Below are positions 25,401 to 37,400 of a stretch of DNA of 64,000 bases, in pieces. The stretch's first letter is position 1, and each line of letters opens with the position of its first letter. The stretch is from Apostichopus japonicus (Eukaryota > Echinodermata > Holothuroidea > Aspidochirotida > Stichopodidae), in the NCBI RefSeq assembly GCF_037975245.1, contig NC_092580.1, positions 23,072,001 through 23,136,000 of the forward strand, read 5' to 3'. Below the pieces are notes generated by a model. That model saw only the letters and a list, made by a program, of their open reading frames with translations. It made no database searches and was not told where the DNA came from. The position numbers and the translations under genes were made by a program.

Positions 25401-28400
25401 AGTACCAGTTCATCGTCTGCAGCACCCCTCATGCAAAAGAGGTCAGTTAGGCTTATCGAAGATTTGATTTGCAAAAGTAGATTGATATTTGTTGCTTCTG
25501 AAATTTAAGTGATAAACCTATGAAGATTTGTTATTTCTGAATGAAAAGGAGAATTATTATTACTAAGGGACTCATTTTTGCAATATGTCAATGTTTTTCT
25601 AAATGTTTTTCTAAATGTCCATGAGTCCTAGCCAGCGACGAGTATGGAGGTGCAATATGAATTACGGAATGTTTTTTGGATTTTCATACTATGCAAATTA
25701 TCTGTGAGTATCTGAAGCGCCAGTCATGCCCTTACTATCTACTTCATATAATGGGAAAGTCAATTTGTGACTTTGTCCAATTCCATTGTGTTCGTTCGTG
25801 GATGTTACCTTAAGTCTCTTTCCTTTGCTTTGAAGAATCGTATAATCGTCAAATTTCTTCAATTTTTTCATTTTATTCAGGATGGATCTGCTCTTGCTTT
25901 CATTTTGGATAACCTCCTGCCACAAACAGAGAAATCTACCGACAAGGATTGCCCGGCTCAGGCACAGCTACTTCTGGCCAGTCTAGCATCCTGTAATCAC
26001 AGTCCTGAGGCCCAGGCAACCCTCGTGTCAGAGGTGAAAGGCGCCCTGCAGAGGGCTCTGTCACTTCAAGAGTGCAAAGACAAGCACTTGAGAATCCAAG
26101 CTCTCACTTGTAAGTTCAAAGCATTGATGACATTTTGACCTGATGTGAATTTTTACTGGCAAAAATTTGATAAATTTTACCTTTTTAACAGAGTTTGAAA
26201 GTTAACAATGATTGATTCCAAGAGCACTATTCTTATACATAATTAAATGTCAAGAATAACTCATTTGAAGATGCAAGATTTTTCATTGAATTTCTTAACA
26301 TTTGGTATGTCTCTAATGTGGCATGTTTCCCTTTAGTGGTAAAGATAAGTAGAAATCTGTGAATGTCTTCAATGTGACCTGATAATTTGCAAAGAGAACA
26401 ATGCATATCATATAACCCCTGCTGCTAACGCTCAACGCTAATAGATAATAGTGTTTTCATAGGTTTCTCAAGATCACGATATAGACAAATTTCTATTTAA
26501 TGTACAGTTTCATCATCTTGCAAAATTGCATTCTATTGGCAGAAGGTATGTTGTGTGTTTACTCGTTTTTTTGGTGTATTTAACTGTGTCTGATTTATCT
26601 GTTTTCAGTACTGATAAGTGTGATGATTGACGCCTGTCCCTCTACTGCCAGCCCTCCTCACGGTACCGCCGCAACGCCCGCAGGGGCGGTGAAGGGTCCC
26701 ACTTCCTCCGTCAACAACATAACCAGACTGCTACTGAAGAAGGGCTTTGTGACCGACCTAGCTCGTATCACTCACAGCCTGGATCTGTCCAGTCCCAACA
26801 TGGCCAACACTGTCAATTCAGCCCTCAAACCATTAGATACATTGTCCAGAATGGTCAATCAAGTACCACCCGGCTCTAAGGGCCACTTCAAATCCAAACT
26901 CGGAAGGAACGACCTACTGCGGCCGTCGAGAAGCTCAAGGAATAGAACAGGCGGTAAGGAGATGATGTTTTATTGTGTTGTACGCACCAATACACGCACA
27001 TAGCATTCACACTGACACTGACATAGTATTCAAATTAACTTGACATCATTTTAATACCAATAATAAATAATAATTAAAGTAATAATAATAATAGTGTAAA
27101 CATATCTCAAAGTATACTGTTTCAGCACTTTTGAGTTTGATAGTGATTGGTATCTTGTTGCCACTTACAATCTTACTTTAGTGCCAGATTAAAACAGAGA
27201 TAGAGCAATAGACACCAGCTTTGCATCACTTGTAGCAAACTTGGTCACTTTGTTCTAACATTTTAGGCCTTGTAAATGACTTGAAAAGCACTAAAATTGA
27301 AAACCAAGGTAGGACACTAAACAGTTGAATACTAGCATTATTTGGAAGCATAATCAGCAATGTTTAATTAAGATCTCTGCGATGATACTATGATGAGCTT
27401 AAAACATAGTATCAGAAATTTTTCAATGTTCACGTTGTTGTTGTTGATAGAGATAAAAGATGATCTTTTCTCCTTCCTTCCCTCTTCCTTTTCTCCCTCC
27501 TCCCAATACCTTCTCTTTGGAGCTGTATTTCCTTTCAGTCTCTTAATATTTCAATTTTTCCCAGCAGGCAGTGCATTGAGAGGGAACAGTACGGTGAGCC
27601 AAATGGAATCGGAGGTAATTATGCTTGTATGAACTGATTTTTTGGGGGGTTTTGTTGGTTTTATATATATTCTAGTGTTTCTTGTGCATGATATTACATT
27701 ATTGTTTCCCTTGATTGAACATGATTCATCATCTGGGATGTGATAAGTTTATTGTTAACCGAAAAAATGTGACAAACTGACCATCAAACCAGATTTTATT
27801 ACTTTCTGACTGCACAATCAGAGGTTGTATCTCCAGATAACTGGATGTTTCTCCTGTATTATCCAAACACAACACTGTCACATTCAGTGTTAAGGGTAGA
27901 TTACGAAAGCATGAGGCAAATACTCTGCAGTCATGTGGATACAGTTTAGTTTTAATTTTCCCATTTGTTTTCAGGTTACTACTCAATTAGAGGAGATTGT
28001 TGGAGAGTTGTTAGACCAACAGGAGAGAGGACCAGATGTCTTAGGGGAGACTTTGATAGCAGCCGGACCGGAGCGGCTAGACTCCTTCCAGTCCAGCTTT
28101 CTGAATCAAGGAGGTAAGTTCTCTAGTACTTGTAGGAGATGTGATCTGGCCAAAGCTTTGACTACATGTTGTGATTAGGCCTCTGTTTAAGGACTGTCTG
28201 ATGTTTGCTTCTAAAGATGATAATGTAAAACAGTGAGTGCTGACTCTCCTATTTTTGTTTTGGACCAGGAGAAGATGCCTCCCAGGATGAGATGGTTATT
28301 ACCATGACAGAGGATGGAGCGGACATAGAACCAACCCCGGGAGATAGTGAGATGCAGAGTCAACCCTTGGAGGAGGATGAAGAGGAGGAGGAAGAGGAGG

Positions 28401-31400
28401 AGGAGGAGGAAGAGCCTGTGATACCAGTGATACCAGGTAAGCCCTCAGAGGTTGCAGACGTGCCAGGGAGTCATCCTTACAACAAGAAGCAACAGTTTTG
28501 TGAAAATCTGTCATTGTTTGGAGACTGATAAAAGATGATATGATAGAATGCCAAGGGGCCCCTTTGTCATAAGTTCAGTGGCTTGGTGACCTCACCCATC
28601 TTGATTCTCTCCTCAAACAACCTTAACACATGGCCATAAGAATCCTTCCCATGACTTTCATATTTTTTATTTTGTCATTTTGTTGTTGAGAGTTGAGAAT
28701 TTAAAAACACCAGTTGTTTGGTATTGAAAGCATGTGTTTTGTTTTAGGTTTTAACTGTTGAGACCAGTAAAAATAGTTTGAAAATTAGGTGCAATTCATA
28801 TGTAGACATGATCAGTATTTTGAAAAAGAGAAGAAATTGTGAAACAATTGAATTACCTCGTTACCCTCTACCAGACGGTTACGCTGTGTTAAACATCAAT
28901 GTTCTTATCGTTACGGCTACGGAAAATGTTTAGTATGTAATTTGTTTTTTCTTCAATGGAAAAAAGGTCCTTTAAACTAGGAACAGAACATAGAATCGTG
29001 TCAATAGTTGCTGCATTCTTTGATCTTCCGGATGAACTAATTGCTCTTCTCTCTCGTAAAGATTTTGAAGTCGAAGAGGAAAACGACTCGGCTGCAGACA
29101 GTGAATCTGAAAGAGCTGACGAGGAAGAAGGACAGGTAAGAGATTGGAACTCATCTTCCAGAGTTGCTTCCCAATGTCAACAGATTGTGTCTTTGTACTT
29201 AACAGACACTGTCTTATATTGTTTGGAATTTTACTGTTGTGCTAACATTGTGGAACGTTTTGCAAAATAAGGTCGCCGTTAAAATCTCTTCGACCCCTGA
29301 AAAAGTGCAGAGGGCAAGCTTGAACCTATTTCATCACGTAAGCTCTCATTCTGGAAACATTTTCGTAGTCGCTGGTCTGATCACAAGAGAAGACATGATG
29401 AATGTTTTCCGATGATATTGAATAGTTGTTTCATTCTACATAAAGCAGCTTTTTTTGAGTTTGGTCAATTTTGGCAGTGATTTTCCAAAACTCACAAGTA
29501 TCACTCAGGTAATATTGCAATTGATCTAGATTTGTCTACCGAATAAAGGTTCATGAGTAATTAATTAGAGAACATGTAAACATGTGTCTAGAGTCCACGT
29601 AGTGAGCTTTGTTTGATACATGAAGTTAGTATAAAACATCACAAAAAGCAAAGGTATCACTATCAACTTAAAAAGAACTGTTTAAATCACACCAGTACAC
29701 GCACAAAGCATTCACACAGTTTGCATCAAATTGACCTAACTTGACATCGTTGTGTTTTCTCTACAATATTTGATTGCAAGTCAACCTATTTTAAGTTTTT
29801 GAAAATCAACATATTATAGAATTCACTGGAGATGTTGTTCCTATTTCTTTCTTTTTGGTGTTCTTTTTTAATAATAATAATAAAAGTAATAATAAAAATC
29901 ATAATAATATTGTAAATATATCTCAAAGTATACTGTTTCAGCACTTTTGAGTTTGATAGTGATTGGTATCTTACTGCCACTTACAATCTTACTTTAGTGC
30001 CAGATTAAAACAGAGATAGAGCAATAGACACCAGCTTTGCATCACTTGTAGCAAACTTGGTCACTTTGTTCTCACATTTAGGCCTTGTAAATGACTTGAA
30101 AAGCACTAAAATTGAAAAGCAAGGTAGGGAACTAAATCAGTTGAATACTAGCATTATTTGGAAGCATAATAAGCGATGTTTAATTAAAATCTCTGCGGTG
30201 ATAATCTGATGTGCTTAAAACATAGCCTCAGAAGTTTTTCTATGTTCATGTTGTTGTAGTTGATAGAGATAAAAGATGATCTTTTCTCCTTCCTTCCCTC
30301 TCCCCTTCCTCCATCCTCCCAATTTTGGGTTTCGATGATAATCGTAACCTTTGCATTCATGATGGCGTATGCGTGTATGAATGGGTGTGTGTGCGTGTGT
30401 GAGTGCGACACAAGAGATTCCATGATGGATGTTTTCCGGTGATATGGAATAGTTGTTTCATTCTACATAAAGCAGCTTTTTTTGAGTTTGATCAATTTTG
30501 GCAGTGATTTTCCAAAACGCACGAGTATCACTCAGGTAACGTTGCAGTTGATCGAGATTTGTCTACCAAATAAGGTTGATGAGTAATTAATTAGATGTCT
30601 CTAGAGTCCAGCTAGTGAGCTTTGTTGATACATGAATTTAGTATCAAACATCACAAAAGGCAAAGGTATCACTATCAACTTAAAAAGAACTGTTTAAATC
30701 GAAACGTCACGTTATCGTTGCCGTCACTGTCGTTGCCAGCAGTGAGCAACGTTAAACCGATCTCACCCGTCTGGTGTCAAGTGTAACACTCTGAAATAAA
30801 TATTCTGCAATCTCTGGTCTGATTTGTAGGATGATGATGGGGACGATGATGAAGAGGAGGATGATGACGCCGATGATGATGACGATGACTCGGACATGGA
30901 GGCGGAGGAATATGACATCACCGAAGACTTGGATTACTTCAGGATGGGTGATACCACTGCTGATAGGGGCAACGATTTCTTTATTCCCCTGGATGAGGTC
31001 ACACCCGGTGAGTAGTTGGGCGGACCAAAGATGGTCTGCTTCTTAGTACTCTTTTCACAGAAGCGACATCGGCTTTGAAAAAAAGAAAAAAAGCGAGGTG
31101 GAAAATGGAAACGATGGTTTCATGCTTTTTGTAGATGTACTTGAAAAGGAAAAAGAGAATATCGTATAGGTGAGGGGGTTTGCGAAGGGGGTGTGGGGAG
31201 GGTGATGACACAGATCTTACCAACTGTCATATTTGTTATGATGGATATCAGGATATTTTGAACTGTTTTCTCAAGTTTTTGTTTTGATATTTGAAACATG
31301 TTTAACAGATGGGTCTGCTCAGAACCACGGCTCTTTCTTCAGATTTTTGACAAACTTTAAAGAATAAAGAGATACAGCATGTTGTCTTGTCATCTAAGAA

Positions 31401-34400
31401 CATGGTTGAAAGATCTAGATTCACTTTCCTTATGTTCTTGTATTTAAGCCCAATCCCCCCCCCCCTCATTCCCCCTCTACAGTTCCCATAATTGCATGCT
31501 TTCACTAGCTGCAGTCATTTAGCTTAACATAACATTTAGCAAGCATGGCTCAATATGCGATCACTGTCTTTCAATCACACTAGCACATTGTCCTAACTTC
31601 TTTTCACCCAAAATCTCTACCCAATGATGAATTAATGTTTTAAATAATTTTTCATTTGTCAGTTAAACAGTTGAAGAAGATTTGTTCCATTTTTTTCTAA
31701 TAGTTGCTAAGCTTCATGTTAAACTGCCGATTATAGAATTCATCAACTTGATTCATTAGTGTAGTATTTTATCAATGATTTAAATTTGAATATGTGGGAA
31801 GGACATAACAGTCTGCTTTCATGATTGCATGCTGTTGCATTTGTTTCTTTGTTTTTATGTTTTTTGTTTGTTTCTTTGCCCATCATTGTGTTTATGTGTT
31901 TTGTGCAGTATAAGCTATGCCTATGCATAAATATCAGATCCTCTATCTTATCAGAGGCAGAAAAATCTTTCCAAAAAAAAATATTTTGACTGCTAAAAAA
32001 TGCTGTTACCTGGGTCATAGAAGGTGTTGGTTGAAACTTTACTTCAGACAGTACATACAGATCATAATAAATGTGTGTGTTGTACTATATTGGAATGGTG
32101 TAGTATTACCATTATTTATTAAAGTCAGTAGTTGTTGGGAGGGGGAAGGTAACTGTTGAGATGTTACACAAGACATCTTTACTCAAATACAGAAAGATTT
32201 TGCTTACAAGTGCTTGTAGATTTTTCTGTTTTCTTGGTTTGATATGTGTTTCTATTAATCTAAAGTCATACCATATATATACATCCTCTCTCTTGTTGAA
32301 TGGCGAGCCTCTCTAGCAGAGATTTCCTTCTCCTCAGCTGTCTTTTTGTCCATGTTTCTGTTTTCATGCTTTGCAGAAATCTCTTTGTGCATGATTGTGT
32401 CCTTGTCTTCATAATACCTTGCAGATGTTTTGTATTTTATGAAATAGTCTTTCAAGCTATTGAAAGAAAACAGAATGCATCGAGAGGAACTTTAGGCAGA
32501 AAAGTTTCTGTCTGTGTCACATGGTATTCTCACGATCTAAATCTGAGAGAAGTTGGCAGAATTCACTAACCATAAGTGTAGAGTAGCCTAGATGAACAGT
32601 CGAAGTAAAGTTATGTGGGTTTGTGAGGGTGCATTTATCCTGGCTGGTCCAGCTGCCCAACTTGTTGGCATACTCCGTTGCTGTGAGAGCAGATATTGAG
32701 ATTGAACAGTAACATGTGAAGTGTGTATGTGGTGTAGTTAACTGTGCATTGTAAACCTGTGAGGTGTGAATGTGGTGTAATTGACTATGCATTGCAAACC
32801 TGTGAGGTGTGAATGTGGTGTAATTGACTGTGCATTGCAAACCTGTGAGGTGTGAATGTGGTGTATTGAATTGGGCATCGCTTACCCTGTGAAGTGTTGT
32901 AAAGGTGGTGTAGTTATGCAACAAACTTCAACAAATTGTGAGAGAGCAGGAAGTTACTTATCCATCAGGTTTGCAGTAGTGAAATAAAAACAGTTGGAAA
33001 CAAACATCCAGGGAATAAATTAGATTAGATTAGATTGGAAATCAGATGAATTGACACAGCCATTTCTAGGTTTGCATCATATTTTTCCGTGTCACACGAA
33101 CACAAAGGGAAACGTAAGATTAATATACAACAGTGATTTACCCATTTTCTTACCTATTCTACCATTTGTTTTTCTCCTGAAAAAATACTCCTTTGGAACA
33201 TTCCTCCATTGATAGTTACTGGCTTCAAAGTTATAACATGTAATCAGTTCATCAGTTGACTGAATGAATCTTTTGTAGCTATGTGTAAATTCATTGCTTT
33301 TAATTGCCTGCAAGTACATGTTCCAAATTGTAATTTCTGTCTCCCAAAACACGTTTGGCAACAAGATAAAAAATTATGCTTTCCTGTAGTCAGTTATACC
33401 TAATGATTCCTCATCATCAGTGGCATGTCAGCTTTCCACAAATCTGTAACAATATCATACCCTTCATGCCATCATGACCTCTCGTCCCTCCCACCTCTCC
33501 TTCTCCGTCCTTCTCCTGATTAATTTTAAAATTCCTGAGTCAATGGGTCTAGCCAGCATCATTGTTCTGGTTCTGGCCAGCATCATTGTTCTGGGTGTAG
33601 CCAGCATCATTATTCTGGGTGTAACAAGCACCATTGTTCTGGGTCCAGCCAGCATCATTGTTCTGGTTCTAGCCAGCATCATTGTTTTGGTTCTAGCTAG
33701 CACCATTGTTCTGGGTCTAGCCAGCATCATTTTTCTGGGTGTAGCCAGCATCATTTTTCTGGTCCTAGCCAGCAGCATTGTTCTGGTTCTAGCCAGCATC
33801 ATTGTTCTGGTTCTGGCCAGCATCATTGTTCTGGGTGTAGCCAGCACCATTGTTCTAGGTGTAGCCAGCACCAATTGTTCTGGTCCTAGCCAGCATCATT
33901 GTTCTGGTTCTAGCCAGCACCATTGTTCTGGGTGTAGCCAGCACCATTGTTCTGGTTCTAGCCAGCACCATTTTTCTGGTTCTAGCCAGCACCATTGTTC
34001 TGGTTCTAGCCAGCACCATTGTTCTGGGTCTAGCCAGCACCATTGTTCTGGGTCTAGCCAGCACCATTGGTCTTGGTCTAGCCAGTCCAAACTGACCCCC
34101 TTGTGTGGCTGTACAGCCCATCTTATAAGCTACGTATTTGTGCCTTAAGCTGTCTGTGGAGAGGTGTGTTGCCTACTTTGTGAGCTTGTTCCAGTCTCCT
34201 GTGCTTGTTTGTGTCATCCTCATGTTTCACACTAAAACAGTCACACCCTGTCACAAATTTATCCATGGTGGTCGTCGTAGCAAAAAAAAAGAAGGTGCAC
34301 GTCAGAAGGAATGGCAATGATATTAAAAATATTTGAAATACAGTCGTTGATGCTACGATTCCAGCCTCTCTAACAGTTTAAACTTTCACCGTCCTTTGCT

Positions 34401-37400
34401 CAGGTGAGACTGTAAGGCAAATTCCGGGCCTGGAGGGCAGGTATCGCTCTTACCAGATGCCGGTGGCAGTTCATGATGATGTGAGACCTGCTTCAGGAAT
34501 CACAGGTGAGGGGGTTACCTTCATGAATAGTGTTAAGGAATCACAGATGAGGGGGTTTCCTTCAGTAAGAGTGTACAGGTTCTGTGAGACCTGCTTCAGG
34601 AATCACAGGTTAGGGGTTTCCTTCAGGAATAGTGTACAGGTTATGTGAGACCTGCTACAGGATTTATCACAGGTGAGGGGGTTACCTTCAGGGGTAGTGT
34701 ACAGGTTCTGTGAGACCTACAGGAATCAGAGGTGAGGGGGTTTCCTTCAGGAATAGTGTGCAGGTTCTGTGAGACCTGCTACAGAAATGACAAGGGGGGG
34801 TTACCTTCAGGAATATTGTTCAGGTAGTGTTAGCCTAGATTGAGGGAGGAAGTACAGGTGTGCAAATAGTTACCATGGTTGAAGGCCTAAGCAGAAAGAA
34901 ACGGAAAGTAACCCTGTCTGTGGGAATGGTATTTTATAGAGTACAGGAAGTGGTAATATTGGGACAGGGAATGATCCATCGATCAATAGATTGTTTTCAA
35001 TTTGATTAATCCCCTATAAAACTTAATTTGAAATACACTAAAACTAACATATATTCGAAAGAAAGTAAAAATGTACAAAAGCAAATAGTGTGGCAGTATC
35101 AAAAGAGATTGGATAGTGTTTGATTTGTATATGTTTAGTTGTACAGTATATGCTTGTCCCTGACATGGAGTAGCATTAGGGGTATTAAAGAGCATGGTTT
35201 ATCTACTCAAATTGGCTCACATAGAAAGTATGAAACAGGGATTTCAGGGTGATATAGAAGACTCATTGAGTTAAGAAAGAAGGTGAAATTGGAATGAAGA
35301 TGTCAAGAGGGAGCTGAGGAGTTAGAGGAGGAGAAGGAAGAGAGGGTTTGGAGGTGAGGTTTTATGGTGACAGTTATAGATGTGGCTGTGTCTCAAGTGC
35401 AGAAGAGCTCTCCATGTGATCATGATCAGATGTAGCACACAGCAGACTGAATTGTTAACTTGTGCAACAGAATCTCAAATCATAGAGCAGCTCAGTATTG
35501 CCATATTTTTAAGTACTGGCTAGTTACTGTACATGTGTACATACCATTCAGGTGGGTGGTTCATATAAACTTAGTTTAGGTGATAAAAATGACATCTATT
35601 GTATATAAAATAATGGAAGTTTGTTCTCCATTTAAACCTATTAAAAACTTGTAAAACAAAAGTGTTTAATGTACAATCCTCCCTGCCCTCCCCCTCCCCC
35701 TGTCTGATACTTATGTACAGTGTATTTACACCTAATCTGATGTCTGTCTGGCACCCTTCACCTCTCCTATGTAGGCTACTAGATAATATTATTTAAATGT
35801 GGCTTGTGATCCTGGAACACATTGAGAGCAATGTTTAGGTCGGTCGCATTTGCCCCCAACCCCACCTGCCCCCAACCCTCCACTAATGCAAATTTGCTTC
35901 TGACTTTTGTCTTTTAACGCATGGTAGATGTACCATGTCAAAAAAAGAGAATTTGGTTCAGTTTAATCTCGGATTGATAACAGTTAATGCGAACGAGATT
36001 GTATTTAGTGACACAATATACTGTAACATCACACAGAAACATTTGGTACCTGAACAAATTGATGCTACCATTGTGAACAACACTACTTGAAGGTGAGGGG
36101 GCTTCAGAATCATGACATTGATCTCAAAATTCTGTTTGCCCACAGACACATTATCCAAACAAGAATAAAGGATTTTGTTACTCAATTTCAAGAATAACGT
36201 TTGCAAGCATTAACATTTACCGACATTATCAAACTAGATAATACTCTGAAAATAGTTTGATCAAAGACATTGTTCAAAATACCATTATGTGTTTCTTTAG
36301 CATTCTCTACTCTACAATTTTATATATAGGGTAAGATTAACCTTATTGTCGGGCAACGAGTCATACATAAATTTTGGGGCCACAGAGCTTTATGGTATTC
36401 GAAGCAGGGGATGTGTTTAAATTTTAATCCAAGAAACACAGTTTAACATGTACGGTGCATTAACGTGGGTAAAGATCTCATTAATATATCTAATAACCCT
36501 ATAATTTGGAAAGTAATATGAACTGGCAGCACAAACAAAATTCTATTCAAAAATATTTTTTGTAAATATTTTGATATAGGTCACATTTCCAATATTTTTT
36601 TCCTTTTGATTGTTACCTTTTTTTTCTCTTGGGCCCTCTAAATCAGGAGCCCTGGGCCCAGGCTCATATGGCCCATTGGTCAATCCAGCCCCGTTTTAAT
36701 GCTACAGCAGCACAAAGAAAGAAAGAAAGAAATTGTCAGCTATACAGTGACATACATAAAAAAACATAATAATGCTAAGTGACATCGTTAGGAACTTATT
36801 CTTGCACTGTAAAGTGACCTTCTTGTGTGTTGTAATACCAAGAAGGTTTCATCATGGTGCCATAGCAACCTGGAGGCTCGAAGACATTTTACACTAACGT
36901 CATGAATACGTTTTTGTAGTCTTCAAGCCTCTACATCAATTTATATGTTATCATTAATAATTAATATGTTGTGTACTTCACGTGGCTGTTTGCATCATCT
37001 AGGTAATGCCTGGTATCTTTAGAGTGTCACTCAAGGACAGACCACAGTATCGCAAACTACGACACCTTGTAATTGTTTCTACCACAAGTGAACATTTCTT
37101 CATCAAGTAATAACATTTAAGGGGGAAAAAAGAACAAAGTTTTACTGGTTTTCTTCATCATTGTATGAAGTCAAACTTGGCTATTCAAGGTTATTAACTG
37201 CAACGTTATCGAATTTACAAGAATTGGAATATAGAACAGTTTTCCAAAATTTAGCCAGTTTCATGTGTGTTTGTGGTTTAAAGCAAATATCACTGGTATT
37301 GCATTGCAACTGTTATGGAGAAATTGCTATGTAATAAAATAAACATCTTGCTATGCAAAGTTGACAAATTACTATTCAAATCAAACTGCTGTACAGAAAT

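Noticed and set aside
33474-34148. 224-codon open frame on + and similar frames on -
   Set aside because: Translation of the 24-bp minisatellite; open only because the unit length is a multiple of three.
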